A stretch of 64,000 bases of DNA from NCBI GenBank assembly GCA_022828595.1, contig JAKGHH010000003.1, forward strand, positions 17,980,934 through 18,044,933, given 5' to 3'. Each line of letters begins with the position of its first letter. Position 1 is the first letter of the stretch. Under the pieces are notes generated by a model. The model did no database searches. It saw only the letters and a list, made by a program, of their open reading frames with translations, and had not been told where the DNA came from. Below, piece by piece: positions 10,676 to 23,490 of the stretch. Origin of the DNA: Nelumbo lutea (Eukaryota; Streptophyta; Magnoliopsida; Proteales; Nelumbonaceae). Position numbers and translations under genes: made by a program.

Positions 10676-11594
10676 TAGATTTGCTCTTTTCTGTTTTTTT
10701 TCTGGGTAATGCTTGGGGGACTGAAAATGGTCTGAGTCGATAAAGATTTGGAGGGGTTGGAATTCCATAGATGTCTTGTTAGTATTGTTTTGACTTGTTA
10801 GATTTGAAGAAATAGAAAGCAAGTGATGGCAAGAAAAAGAAAATAGAGAAATTTTAGTAGGATATTTTAATAATTTAATGTCTTCTATGGCGGAGGGGGT
10901 CTTTGTCTAACGGCCAAGTTCAGGGCAGGTCTTTGTTGGTTTTGCTGTTGCCGCTGGTGTTGTCGTAGCTGATGTGAAGATCGGAGGAACTGAGAGGGTC
11001 CGTGGGTGGTAAGGTTGAAGAGGAGGGGCAGATGATGGATGGGATGAGATGAGATGCAACTATAAGTAGAACAACAGGTACAGCAACTGGTGCTGTTGTT
11101 TTTAGGCTGATATCCATTCTGATACTGGCCATCTGAGAGGAGGGAGGCGTGTAAGATAGCACTTAGCAGGAGTGAATAACCTGACGTGACAAGTGCATTA
11201 CTAGGTCCAGGACCAGGTCGTTTCAATAAATGTGATCATTACGGGGAGGTGAAATTCGAAAAACAATGCGGAGTAAACCGTTTGAATTGAAACTTATCGT
11301 GTTCATTACATTACTCATTGGCTCCAAAAAATTGAATACAAAGTGTACAAAGGAAGAAGTCAAGTAACCAAATACAAAATATTTTCAGCCTCTGTACAAT
11401 TTACAAAGAAGGCTTTTTAGATAGAAGAACAAAACAAGAAGAGGGGGGAAAATGGTATTAGGATTCAGTAAGTCCACAGTCATTAATACATTAGACAAGG
11501 AACCATTGAAGCCGATGGGGGGCAGACATTCACAAAGTTCAGTAAATGTGCTTGTTAGACAGCAGGCCTGGAAAGAAAAAAACAAAACAATCTT

Positions 11595-13510
11595 CTACTT
11601 TCCAAGCAAACGACGCCCACGCTGGTTGGCATTTTTCATCCGGGAATTCAGTTCGTCTATATCATCATTAAGATGGTCTAGAGCTTTATTTTGCCTGCAT
11701 TGATCAGTGAAACATAAATATAAAGAATGAGAATGTCTTGGTTCAAAATGAAAAGAAAAAGAAATCAAATCTGGATCTGCTACAAACAAGATGTGCACAA
11801 TGGGCTGCGTAATCCAATCATGAGTAAACACATCAATTGATCTGATAATTATACAGATCCCTGATGCTCCTGAATGGGCTACATGGTCCTACTACTACTA
11901 TTATTATTTGCTGCAAAGGATTGTTTAATGGTATTTTCTTGTTTATTCTTTATAAATACCCTTATGCATCTAAGGCCCACAACCTAAATACAGCATCGGA
12001 AAACTGAGGGTATAACAAGAAAAGCAATAGGACTAACCTATCGAGCTCAGTTCCCATGTCAATGGCCATCCCCTTCAGATCACCCAAAATATTACTTAAA
12101 TCCGAGAGCGCATCATCTTGTTTTGCCTTCTCTACCTATTTTCAGCAAACCACAGATACATCAGTAAATAATTTTACAAATTGTATTTAATATTCACTCC
12201 TCACAAAATACGAACCTCAACTTTCTCTAGTGCAGTGGTGGGTTCAGGAGCTGGTTCAGAGTTTGACTTTCCCTTTGATGGTTTTATCCCTAACTTCTCC
12301 TTTTGCTCCAAGTGGCTGGCCTTCTTTTTGGATGGATTATCTGCAATGTGCAAACCAATCCGGTGGACAAATATATAAATAAATGAAAACCCATTGACTA
12401 AACAAATATATTTAATGGATATGGCATCGAACAGAAGAGAATGGCAAAACAGGATTCCTGTAGCCAACCCCATTCCCCATATTTTCAGACAAGACTTTGA
12501 CGCTGATGATGATGACTAATGGCTAAACAAGGACCAACAATAAGCTTAGATGATATTTACCTTTTGTGACTACTGGTCCTGTAATTTCACGAGTCTTCTT
12601 TGGCTTCCATGTTATAGAGAACATGCCTCCAAGGCTTCCCAAAAGTTTCTCACCCTGAAATCAACAAGAAAAATCTATTCATTACTGTAACTGAATGCTC
12701 CCAGGCATCCCACATTTGTGAGAAGGGTCAGGCCTAAGCATCAAAGGAGCAAGATCTCACTCACAAAATCAAAATTTTGACCTCATTACTGTTTGTATTT
12801 GTTGTCAACTACTTCACCAAGCAAAAGTTAGATGGTAAAACAAGATTTTAAACCAGATTTTTTCATTTACAGACTTGGATATCCTCGATAGCACTGTACT
12901 CTGCATTGCATCTCTCTCCTGGTGGCTGTCCACAGAACAATCAGAAAAGTTCTGATGGTTGTGTTTTTTTTTTTTTTTTCTTTATATAACAACTATATGA
13001 TACAATTGATTCTTAACCTAGGGGATCTTGGAAGATTTTTTTGGGTCCAACCCACTAAACAGTGGCTCTAAATTTCCCCATATGTGTATGGGCCACTAAC
13101 TACATGATAGTTTCTCTGTCGTACCTGGCTATACATTTATTGTAGGAGGACCTCCCTTCAGGCTTACCTGTTAACTTATATGGATATACCCCCCCCCCGC
13201 GGCGCCCTTTAACCATGAAACTACAGGGACTTTGTTAACAGAAGATGGAATTAAAACAGGAAAAACCAACTATATTATCAAAATGCCCTTAATAATAAAA
13301 TATCAGTTTTGTCTCAAAAGTCTAAAATATATATTGAAAAAAAGAAATTAGCATGATTATTTCTCAGCCCCTCCAAACAAAAAAAGCATTTACTTTCTAA
13401 ATAGAGAGTTTTCTAATATATCGGATATATTAACAAGTTGTGACAGGTATAGTCTAAAAACCAAATGTTTCCATATTTAGTTTTGGATTGAAAAAATGGC
13501 ATTGAGCACT

Positions 13511-13548
<38 letters not shown>

Positions 13549-14538
13549 GAATGATAAAGTATTAAGAAAACACGAAATTCAACAAAACCATCACACATCA
13601 AATCTAATTTTATTAAAGCTTTTGCAATAGGAATCTTAAATACGAGGGTCAAATTTCCTAAAACTAACCTGATACAGAGATGACAAAAGAAAGAGAATAA
13701 CACAAAGGTTTGAACAAGTCTCCAAATTCACATTCTAAATGAAAGAAAAACCACTGATACTCCATCAAGGTGCATGGTTTTCAAGACTGCGTTGCTTCTC
13801 AAATCATAGTTCCTTTTTTCCTTGGAGAAAAAACATTATGGCCATGTTTGGTTTGAAGGAAAAAGTAGGGAAGGAAGGGAAATGTAAGGAAACCTAATAC
13901 AAGGTTTGTAAAGGTTTCCCTGCCTTTCCCTTCCTTTCCCTACTTTTTTCTTCAAACCAAACACAGCTTATAAGTAAACAAAATCTCATGTAATAATCAC
14001 AACCAGAGTATATTAGTTCAGGAAGCCATTGTTTGTCATTTAAAAAGATAAAACACGACTCAAGTAAAGGGTATGGGGTACATGCCCGACTTAGATCCTG
14101 ATCAATATCAACGGCAGTGTTGTGGATCCTTGCAATTTGCTCGCCCTGCTGATGCAAGGTGACCAGAGTTCTGGAAGCATCGTCTCTGATATCTTCAGCA
14201 ATTCTCAGGCAATTGTTAACCGCACTAGTAGTCTCCTCAGCCTTGTATGCAGCATAATTCTCTAGCTCTTGCACACTCTGGTTCTCTAATCCTCCCGAGT
14301 CACGGAAATCATTCTTATATTTGCCTCTTTGTGCCGCAGTAACTGTATATGAAGAGGAAGAGGATCCTTTTCCATCCCCATCATTGACATTAAGAGAAGA
14401 TTCAGAAGAGGTTCTTCTTGAAGGTTTAAGGCTTTGTTTGGTGTCACAGTCAGAGTCAGAATCGAAAGGGTTGGATCCTGTGTCAACCGAGTTCTGCTTA
14501 GTGACCTTATTAGCGGGTGCTTTCATAAACGCAAACAT
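11595..14538 (-). CDS. SNAP33: SNAP33-like Qb+Qc SNARE (SNAP-25 family), five coding exons
   Basis: Coding exons are 14538-14086, 12654-12561, 12340-12216, 12135-12038 and 11694-11595. Joined, they give 870 bp and 289 residues with phases that fit at every junction; plant SNAP33 proteins are about 300 residues. Residues 1-70 are a Ser/Asn/Asp-rich head (NPFDSDSD). The Qb SNARE helix spans about 90-165, with the expected 0-layer Gln at 131 in HQQGEQ. The Qc helix spans about 225-285, with 0-layer Gln258 in DRQNKALDHL. The linker has basic GIKPSKGK. Such proteins pair with plasma-membrane syntaxins and an R-SNARE in exocytosis, cytokinesis and defence secretion (family knowledge). Intron 1 (14085-12655) appears to use a GC donor (GG|GCATGT); introns 2-4 are GT-AG. 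The in-frame ATG at 14670 is rejected because it lies in the inferred 5'-UTR intron, whose acceptor is at 14642. Confidence 0.92.
13514..13544. repeat. (AT)n microsatellite in SNAP33-like intron 1
   Basis: About 15 AT dinucleotides without interruption lie inside the first coding-region intron. Likely polymorphic in length. Confidence 0.95.
13841..13970. mobile_element. foldback MITE in SNAP33-like intron 1
   Basis: The left arm GCCATGTTTGGTTTGAAGG...AGGGAAGGAAGGGAAA is mirrored by the right arm TTTCCCTTCCTTTCCCTA...CTTCAAACCAAACACAGC, leaving only a short loop, so the single strand would fold into a hairpin of about 130 nt. TTAT occurs just outside both ends (13837 and 13971 regions), which may be a TA-rich target duplication. 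The ends resemble the TTTGGTTTGA/TCAAACCAAACACAGCC elements at 21067 and 25093. Confidence 0.85.
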
Positions 14539-15530
14539 TTTCAAGCGAGAAGAGATTGCAGAGGGCAGCTGGGGAATTGATGAAGAATAAAATTTCGGAA
14601 CTGGAAAAAAGATGGAGCCGAATATAGAACAACAACAGTATCTGGAAACAAAATCAAGATTAATTATCACAAGAAACGGAACGACAACATATTTCTACAA
14701 CTAAAATTAGCAACATATTAATCCAGAAAACTAAAATCACATGTCCATTGGAGAAAGAACAAGATTGATGGCTAGAGAAGCCGTCACTATGGAAAATTAT
14801 GCAGAAAGAAACATGAAGAGGGTGAAAAGGGACAATAGAAATAAAATAAAATAAAAAAGAATAAATTAAAGAAAATGGTGTGCGTGTGGGGGGTTCGAGA
14901 TCAGAAAAAGAATCGAATTATGTAGAAGTTTAAAATTAACAAATAAAATAACCAGAGAAAACGATCAATCATACAAGGAGAAAAATGACAAAAATTTATT
15001 TGAGCAGCATGAAAAAATTGATAAAAATGAATGCCGCAATTAAGAAAACGATGAAATCTGAAGACGAAGAAAAAATTGGTGGATGGAATTTCAAAAGAAT
15101 ACAAAATCGCATATGAATGTAGTTACTAGTTAGTGTGTGGCAATGCATTATAATAAAAAAAAATGAAAAAAAAAAAAAACGAACACTGCAACGGTAAAAG
15201 AAATCAAGAAGCATAGAGAAATGAGACTATACCTATACCTGAAGTGGGAGAAGACAAACGGAAGCCTTGGAAGAACAAAGAGCAACAATGGACTAAATGG
15301 ACGACAAAGAGAATTATGAAATAAGGTTTCTCCCTCGGTGACTTTCAGTCTCAAACAATCTCGTCAAGAAACAGAGAGGGAGAGGAAGAGAGAGAGAGTT
15401 TATTCTCCTTGGTTTGCTCTCTCCCAAAATCAAATCAAACATATGGCTTGAGAGGCGCGAGGGCTGAGAAAGAAATAGAGTGGGAACGTACGTTTGGCGA
15501 CCAAAAATTAAAATTAGACTCTTTGCCTCC
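14539..15530 (-). other. 5' UTR and 5'-UTR intron of the SNAP33-like gene
   Basis: A splice acceptor (TTTCCAG) ends at 14642, leaving a 103-nt leader before the ATG. A good donor (CTTCAG|GTATAG) lies at 15239/15238, so a 5'-UTR intron of about 600 bp (15238-14642) is likely. The upstream noncoding exon (15239 to about 15530) contains a CT-rich run (GAGAGAGAGAG on the plus strand at 15391-15401) and, if transcription starts above 15532, a 72-codon upstream reading frame. The transcription start is unknown. Confidence 0.55.
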
Positions 15531-15555
15531 ACACCCTCTCCTCACAGAGGGCGCC

Positions 15556-15715
15556 TCACAATGACCTCACAGGCACATCCTACTGTCTACTGTCTATTGG
15601 GAATATCTCCCATAAATAATAATACATAATTACGGGAGATGTTCTCAATATACGGTGGGATGTATTTGTGAGATCAGTGTGAGATGTCATGTGTGAGTAG
15701 CAGATCTGATCTTCT
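15556..15715. mobile_element. MITE with TATCTCCC/GGGAGATG hairpin core
   Basis: CACAATGACCTCACA at the left and TGTGAGATC...GTGTGAGATG at the right are imperfect inverted ends. The core pairs TATTGGGAATATCTCCC (15595-15611) with GGGAGATGTTCTCAATA (15635-15651). The core is shared with the elements at 9956 and 60911. The element lies just upstream of the SNAP33-like gene. Confidence 0.7.
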
Positions 15716-16433
15716 CTTTTTTTTTTTTTTCTTGTTTATTTACGGGGAGCCTAAATTCGAATGGGTGATGGATAGTATTTCTTGGTAGGCCGGTGATGGA
15801 TGATGATGGGTAATTAAAGAAAATTGGTCGCACCATTAGAAATTAGACTAGTTTGATTGGTGCTACAAAAGATTGTATGGACTGAAACATGTAACCAATT
15901 TTCATTATAAAGATGTCAATATAAATTGGGTTAATTTTTATTGGATGAGTAAATGTACTGAATTTAATTTTTTTTTTTCTTTTGTGGTGAACAAGCAATT
16001 TGTAAAGTAAGGTTTAAGCTGTTGCAATGTATCGATGTATATCGGTTGATATCAAAGTTCAAAATTTTAATGGGTGTATCAGGTGTTTTAATTATACACA
16101 TTAGTTTTATTTTTTCTCAAAAACTTGATCAGAGAGGTCGGTATAAAACTTATCTACCTTCTGAAATGGGCCAAAACCCTCCAAAAAAAAAACCCATATT
16201 TATGCGATATGTATCAATTCATACGAGTCGATACATGCAAAATTTTGATCCTTCGTGGATACCTATTGATTTTAGGGCCAAAGTGATAAAGCTAAATATA
16301 TAAAAGGGTGTAGGACAAATTGACATTTCCAATGGTTGGGTGCGTTTGGTTAGAGTACAAATCTTGACCAGGTGCAAAATTTGTATTTGATTTAAATTTA
16401 CAGCTGTTTATTTGAATATTTAGATCTTATTTG

Positions 16434-16648
16434 GCATGTCTTTCTATGCGGTCTTTTCGTTGTTTATAAGTCTAACAGATCGCATTGTGGTCTTTTTCCT
16501 TTTGCTTTGTAATAGATCTAGTGGTCAAAAGTCAATATGTTAAAAAGATGTGAAAAACCTATTTAGACTAATTTCGATAAGTTCTAAATTGAGTTTTTTG
16601 CATTTTTCCCACTTTATTCCTGTGCAAAAAGGCACAGAAAGACATGCA
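16434..16648. mobile_element. short inverted-repeat element
   Basis: GCATGTCTTTCTATGC near 16434 is mirrored by GCACAGAAAGACATGC ending near 16647. The ~215-bp length, AT-rich interior and lack of coding capacity fit a MITE. The target duplication is not clear. Confidence 0.6.
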
Positions 16649-17232
16649 GTAGCCAAGCTAGTTTATGACTACTCAGATCTTTATGCAAAATCTCAATGCA
16701 TCTTTTAACTGTTAGAACTACTAGAAGATTTTCTCAAAAAAACTTACCAAACAACCCCTTAATTTATCATCTTTTAAAAGAACAAAATCGAATTTCCATC
16801 AAATTTTTGCATTCCATGCAAATACAAAATTTGCTTAAAAACAACTCATGAAATTTGCATCGATAAAAAGGGGTGGAAAGCTATGACAATTTCTATGATT
16901 AATATCGCCCCTACGAGTCCCATGATACACAAAAATTTATATAAGACAAATCCTCGCAACAATTCCTAAATTCTCTTTCGAACTTAAGAATATATTTCTT
17001 GTCTTCCAAGGGAATCTTCTATAGTGACTTTGTATCTAATTCTAGCCTTCCATTCAAAATTTCTATGATTAAATTGGGGATATGGAGAGTACCCTTCAGA
17101 ACTGGCAGTCCTTTTTGTTGTGGGACCCAATTTACTTTTTGATGCTTACTCGCCCATGTAATAACTAATCAGATGCTCCTCTCTCTATCTAGTTTGGAAT
17201 CAACATATTTTGTCAAACTAGGCATCAACTAG

Positions 17233-17567
17233 GAGGTTGTTTGGTATCGATGGCGTTTATAAGATAATCTTTGTACGATTTTATCTTTAAAAACGAAACA
17301 AAATCTGTTTTAAATGTTTTATATGATTTTTTATACTTCAGTGCCATTAGATATCATATAAGTCAAACAATGAAAATCGATCTTAAAAATGAAAAACGTT
17401 AAAATTAGTATTTTTTTTGTAATGATCGATTCACACGATTTTAGAGAGAGCCATTTATCAGATAAACAGCTTAATAAAATAACTTTTAAGGCATCTTTTT
17501 GTTAAACGCATCTCCAATGCTGAGCTGTCACTATTTCTTCCAAAAGCTATATCGATACCAAACACCA
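17233..17567. mobile_element. MITE with GTTTGGTATCGAT ends
   Basis: The left end reads GGTTGTTTGGTATCGATGG and the right end reads TATCGATACCAAACACC, giving inverted ends of about 17 bp around a 335-bp non-coding interior. The element type is inferred from structure only. Confidence 0.65.
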
Positions 17568-18349
17568 TTTAGATTATTGTTCAGGCATTTTGAGGCTCAT
17601 TTGCCTGGTGTAAGTAACTAGGGTTGATAATGGGCTGGGATGGGCCGGGCCTATCACCCTTGCTAAGAATTCTACTCTAGGCTCAGGCACAGGCTTGTTT
17701 TAGCCTTTTAGGCCTATGATTTCTAATATATTATATTATAAAAAATGAAAATATGAAAAGACAATTAGATTTTATTTTTTATTATACATATATATTTTTT
17801 TAAATGCCTCGACTCAAACTCAAATATTTGAATAATCAACATGGCAAAAAAGGAAAATGAACCTTAAATTTGTACAAATACAAACATGTACAGTGAAAAA
17901 ACTTCTAAAGTTTATTGTAAATCTTATATTTTCAGTGTATGTACTCTTCCCAAACTGAGCCTTAGATTTTAAAAACATTATAACTATCCTTCTTTAAATG
18001 TCGTAACTCATTAATAGATTCAAAATATTTATATGGGCTGGGCTGAAAATAATTGCCTCTAGGTGTAGCCCATTCTTGGTCATTTGGAGAATATGTAGAG
18101 CTAAAAGTTAGGACTTCCAATCCTTGTCTGTTTGTGTCTGCTTTCCTTTGAATCAGAAAGATTCTTCTCATTATTTCTGAAAAGCAAGCTTATGTTGTCA
18201 TTTCACAGGGATGATTGTTTGATGATTCGAGGCTGATAATGGTGATAATATGGGTTTAAGTTTATTTGGGTGCATATCCAGTCCATCCCTCCAACCCCAA
18301 GACACTAGATAGACAGACCAACATTGGTCCTTTTAATAGTAAGTTATTA

Positions 18350-18735
18350 GGGATAGCAATTTTCTCCATTCCCGATGAAGACCCGATTTCCCCAATCCGA
18401 TGGGATCGAGAATGGTGATTGAGGTCTCTGTCCCGCTCTAACCCTGATTATATATATATATTAAATGTTATTTATATTAAATATATTATTATATTATTTC
18501 TATATATTAAAATATATTTAAAACATTATTTATAATTAAACATTTTTATTTATTTTAAGTAAATTTATTTTTCAAAAAAATAATGTTATCTAAAAAAATT
18601 CCGAGGATTCGAATCCCTGCAGAGAACCCATCCCTGTTGGGGATCGGGGATGGAGGACAAATTTTATCCTCGATGAGGATCGGAGATGGGGGTGAAGGTT
18701 AATTTCAGAATCGGGGCCAAGGACGGAAAAATAAC
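18350..18735. repeat. TAGGGATGGCAA-type dispersed repeat with AT-rich centre
   Basis: The left part carries CCCGATGAAGACCCGATTTCC and the right part GGGGATCGGGGATGG and GATGAGGATCGGAGATGGGG, in opposite sense, around an AT-rich core (18450-18600). This GC-rich, AT-rich, GC-rich design is common for a class of dispersed plant elements. Ends were not defined exactly. Confidence 0.5.
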
Positions 18736-20724
18736 TTCCTAATAATGGAAAGGGGTATCGGTACTTTCAACCTTTTGCTTTATATTTTTTGTTTTTTTTT
18801 TTTTCAAAATTTAAAGGAGGGCTGCATTTAATGTTTATTAACGTTTAAAACCAACACTTAAAAAACCCTAAAAACAATGTATCAGCCAATACGAATCGAC
18901 ACATTGTAAAATTTTGATTCTTACTTACTAATTTGTAGTTTAAAAATTCATAATGATACTTATGCATAGGATATTATGGATAATCTTGTGTGTGTGAAAA
19001 TAACCAAGAGGTAAATATGTGGCTAACTGTTTTTGGAGAAACAAAACCAAAGCATTGGAGAGTGGTAGCAGAAGTGACTCCCTATAGCTATATATTGTTA
19101 TACCTATCAGGGAGTAGTACTTGTTAGAATTTCTAGCATTTGACGCCAATTGCTATTTAGTAGGAACTTGGCCTCATGTGAGATGTCAAAGGGCATAAAT
19201 TCTAGTTCCTTTTCCAATAACTAGATAGAGATCACCTTTAAAGTTTAAACCATGTGAAAACAACATGAACTAACCAAATACCATCTTAATGGGCCAAACC
19301 CATGGTATGTGGTGGTGAGCACTATGAAGTCAACACTACAACCGAGTAGCGTTATGACAGGCATCGAGGACTCATTACAATTCATAACCGCTTAATTAAC
19401 TTAGGTAAACTGAGGGGATTGTCGCTCTATCTTCTATAAAACAAGTCATTGTTATTCAGTAGGGGCCAGCTCTCTAATTCATTCAGCCATTAAGGTTGCG
19501 TTTAGAAACAATATAAAGAAGTGTGAATGAAAATATGTAGTGTAAAACAGTTCATATAGAATTGGTATCAATGTTATTGCTCCAGAGAAAACAGTGATAC
19601 ATCAGTATTACGTTGGAAAAAATGGTGCTCCAGGAAATATTAATATGTTTGGAATCGTTATTCTATAAAAAATGGTGCTCTAAGCCATGCCTTGGAAATT
19701 CAGAAGGCGTGGTTTGGAGTAATGCCATATTTGATGTTTTCTCATATTGGAGTTCGTTTCTACCAATAAAGACATGATGTGGCAGTGACGTGGACTCCTT
19801 ATAATAAGTATCAGTGCTGAAAATAGATATGGAGCACTGGTACCAAACGGAAGGTGCTGTTGTTCCAAGAAACGTCCTACCTGGCAGCAACATTTTCAGA
19901 CAAAAACAAAAAAGAAAAGAAAAAGACACCATTTTCTCTGAAAACGGTGCTGTATCTGTAGCATGATGCCAAACAGATACATATATTTCAAAGTTGGGTT
20001 AGTTTTGCATCGATAAATTTACCTTTTTACCAAACAGACTTTTAGCTGTAATGGATGCAAACACGAATTCTAGTAAAACATAAAACTTTTTTTTTTTTAT
20101 CAAAAGCCCACTTGAATGCAAATTTACTTCTTTTTTATTTGATGTACCTTTACATCTTATTATCAATGTATATATGCATTGAAAAATGTGGTTTCTATCA
20201 TTTGTCAATGCATAAATGTAATATTGCCAAACACAAGCAAAAATGAACCAGAGTGTAAATTTATCCTGGATCGAAATTTACACTCTATTTACATCGTTTC
20301 CAAACACAGCCTAAGGAGTTTGTCCTCTACTTAATGACTTGTTCTATAACAGATTAAGCATTTATCCATTCAATTAAGCCAAATCAAGGAACCTGGCCCC
20401 TATAACTGTTCAACCCAATTGAAAGGGCACATTTTGCCTTATGAAACAAAGGCAAGTTTGAGCCCATCAAGAATCAATATAACTTGCCAAATGGGCCATA
20501 GTCATATGCATTTTACAATCAATGAACTCGTCAAGAGATAAGCCCATAAAGGATCCATTTGATTTGTCATAGTCACAATTTAAACCCCCGCTAGATAATT
20601 TGCAAGGAAAACCTTTTGTGGCTTCACTAACAAAAGAAGTTGTAAAGACTAATTCTGAAGCTAGTATCGCCTACGTAGAAGAATTTGTATTTGAGCGGAG
20701 TTATATAGGTGCAAGTGGGCTGGG

Positions 20725-20877
20725 ACTGAGCTGTGAAAATTTTGCGTTTGGCAAGCGTGCAAATGCAAATTTGTTCAGTACAAATGTACAATAAAACGGC
20801 TCAGTACATTTAACTTCCATCTGTTTTGTATTGAGCAAATTTGTATTTGCACTCATGCCAAACTCAGCCTAAGAATT
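20725..20877. mobile_element. MITE of the TTTGG...TACAAATACAAA family
   Basis: It begins near GCGTTTGGCAAGCGTGCAAA and ends with TTTGCACTCATGCCAAACTCAGCCTAAG. The internal GTACAAATGTAC and the inverted GCAAAT/ATTTGC segments recur in copies near 9483, 17870, 20240, 27905, 35447, 53790 and 62003. Confidence 0.6.
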
Positions 20878-21066
20878 CTCTCATAATTTTCTTGATTAGA
20901 CGTCTCCTATCATTTAAAGGTGCATTATTGTATGGAGAGGTTTGCATTTCTCAAGTTTTGTCCCTTCAAATGCTGATATCAACACAAGAAAATAGTGTTA
21001 TTAACAGAAGAACCATAGTTTTGTTTCGGGTCGACTTGCCTTTAAAAGTAAAAAGCCTTTACTTTT

Positions 21067-21232
21067 GAGCCATTTTTGGTTTGATAAAAAGTAAGAGATA
21101 AGAAGAAAATTGAGGGAAAGTTCTTTAACAAAAATTGTAAAATTCCTTTTAAGAACAGAAGCTTTTTTTTTTTTTCAATTTTCTGTTTTTCTTTTATTTT
21201 CTATCAAACCAAACACAGCCTTGAAGAATCAA
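21067..21232. mobile_element. MITE with TTTGGTTTGATA / TATCAAACCAAACACAGCC ends
   Basis: GCCATTTTTGGTTTGATAAAAAG at the left is mirrored by CTATCAAACCAAACACAGCC at the right (about 165 bp). A similar, more diverged element lies at about 25093-25290, ending TATCAAACTAAAAACAGCC. Confidence 0.65.
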
Positions 21233-23490
21233 AGAAGAAAATGATAAAGGCAGATAATGAGGAATAGACTTAGGACTCCAATTAAGTGGTTTCTGATCTT
21301 GCATTCAATCTCCTTGTACTGTGGGCCTTACCATTTCAAGGTTCATATAGTTCTTAAAAATTGAAGGTGTTCAACAAGAAAAATCAGGGCAATTATATGC
21401 TTTTCACTACTTATAATTAGGTTATTTGTTTTTGGAAAAATAAATCCATTTATAGAATTATTAACTGAACAAAGAATTTTGGTTGTGTTGTTTATTTTAT
21501 TTTTATTTTGTCTCTGCATCTGTAAGTGGCAAAGAGATACATGGGATCTACCAAGTGAATATAAAGGGATTAAATATATAATATACATAGCATTGTATGG
21601 CTCAAATTAACAAGATTTTCCTCTGAGCTATGGTAAATAAACAATGTTTTATCTGAATAAGGCTTAAAGAATATTCCTCCTCTTTCTCTTACAAATTGGC
21701 AAATTCCACAATTCACAACCCAACCCAGACCAGACATGCTATCCATCAACTCATTACGAAAAAAACCTGAAACGGTAGTGGCCAGAATTATCATGGAATG
21801 AAGCCCACTGCCCACCAACCTTGTGAAGAAACCAGAAATTTGTTACCTAACAAGGAGGGCTGAGAAGATAGAAAGATAGAAACACCTCGTGGCCAACAGG
21901 CCAATGAGCTTCCCTCAATCCCGGAGACCATGGGATACGAATCCCACTGAAAACGATTCCGAATCTCCTGCCCACCCCTACTCACAATACACCACTCCCC
22001 GTGGATTAGGAACATCTCCCCTTGCATAATACTATGTAAAAAATGAAATGTTCTCCATGTATGACTGTGATAAACGTAGATAGGGTTCTCGTGGGTGAGA
22101 GATCCAGACTCACTGAAAACTGCTTCTCAATACCCACATTGAATTGGAATGAATTCCATCTGGGTGGGTACTCGTTTGTTGGAGGTTTTATTGGAGAAAC
22201 AATTGCTTAAGCACTTCTTAAGAAACAACTCTTGTCAAGATGGAATTCTAATTTGGAACAAATCGTTTTCATTAAGTCATTTCATCCTTATCTTCTCAAA
22301 ATCACTTTCCCATCATCAATAGGGGCGTAGAGATACTAGGAGTTTAGACTCAGCTGTCACCACTACTATAGAGAAAAACACTGCTTTTTCAAATTTCAAC
22401 AGAGCTTAATTCTATCTATTCTTCTTATTTGATTAATGTAAGATGATTCTCAGCCTCTCTGTTAAATAATTGAAGGATTGAGAATCTCACCACCACTTTG
22501 CAATATACTAAATACTTTTTTTCTGTAAGGAGCTGCTAGGGTTAGGGTTTTCTTTTGCACGTTTTTGGATTTTTTTTCGGTTAATATCATATCCACCAAT
22601 GTGTTGCATGGGCCCCTCTTCACCAGGGTTAGGGTTTTCAACTTTTCATTATTGTTAGAAGGTTCTAGCAATAATGAAAATAAATTACAACCTTGAATCA
22701 AACCCAACCCATTGGAATTTGGAAGATAAAGAAGGGCTAGGCCCATATAGGTAGTCGTGGCCCATTATAGGTAATTAACCAAGCAAAAGCCCCAAACTCC
22801 GTGGCCCCTATAACAGCCTAACCCCATTAAAGTCTTGGCATCTCTAGTGTCTATATGCTAATATGTTAAACTATAATTGTTGCACTATCGGCTTCATTCA
22901 TTGGTCTGGTATTGGTTTCAATTGTAGGAGACCCTAGAATATGCAAATGCATTGCTTTGCTGGGTCACTTTCAAAACTCTGAGAGGGGCCCACGAATATG
23001 TTTCTTTCTTCTCCCAAAGCTTATGGATTTTTCTACTAGCATTGATGGTAACACGTCATTGTAGACTGTTTAGTTAGTGTTGGGCCCACACAAGATCCCA
23101 TCCATTTGATCTTTAGAGTGAACTTAGGTGGCTAAGAAAAATTAAGATTAGAGAGTAGGGTTCAATCAGATGGAGTGATTAGAACGCTCCTGACTCCACC
23201 CAATGTTAATTTTAGATAATACTTCATTTCATAGATGAAACTCCGTCAATGTGATAGAAGATCAAGTTGACAGGACCTTGATAAATAGGATTCATATATT
23301 GATCAATTCAAAACGAATCAGGTAGAAAGAGCAATGATACTAAACACAACCTTAAAAGATTTACACTAACCAATGGAAATTCATCAAAATTCACGGATGG
23401 TAGCAAGATGAAATGTTTAAGGTATGAGTCTGCTTTAGCTCTGGAATCTGCTGTGAATACAACATGCATGCAAAATGGGTTATATAAGTA

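Larger units (their letters stand above)
9388..11594. other. intergenic region with nested repeats, no supported gene
   Basis: From 9483 there is a fragment of the GGCTGTGNTTGG / tracts-of-TTTGTATTAGTACAA repeat family. Two inverted ~250-bp arms lie at 9545-9830 and 10413-10675 with a MITE between them. A more GC-rich patch at 10885-11226 has two overlapping minus-strand frames of 113 and 80 residues, rich in Gln/Pro/Ser and without a domain I recognise; I do not call it a gene. The last few hundred bases are the probable 3' UTR and downstream flank of the SNAP33-like gene. Confidence 0.5.

Noticed and set aside
14539..14670. N-terminal extension of the SNAP33-like protein from the ATG at 14670
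   Set aside because: A good splice acceptor lies at 14642, and the ATG at 14538 gives a start (MFAFMKAP) and length typical of the family.
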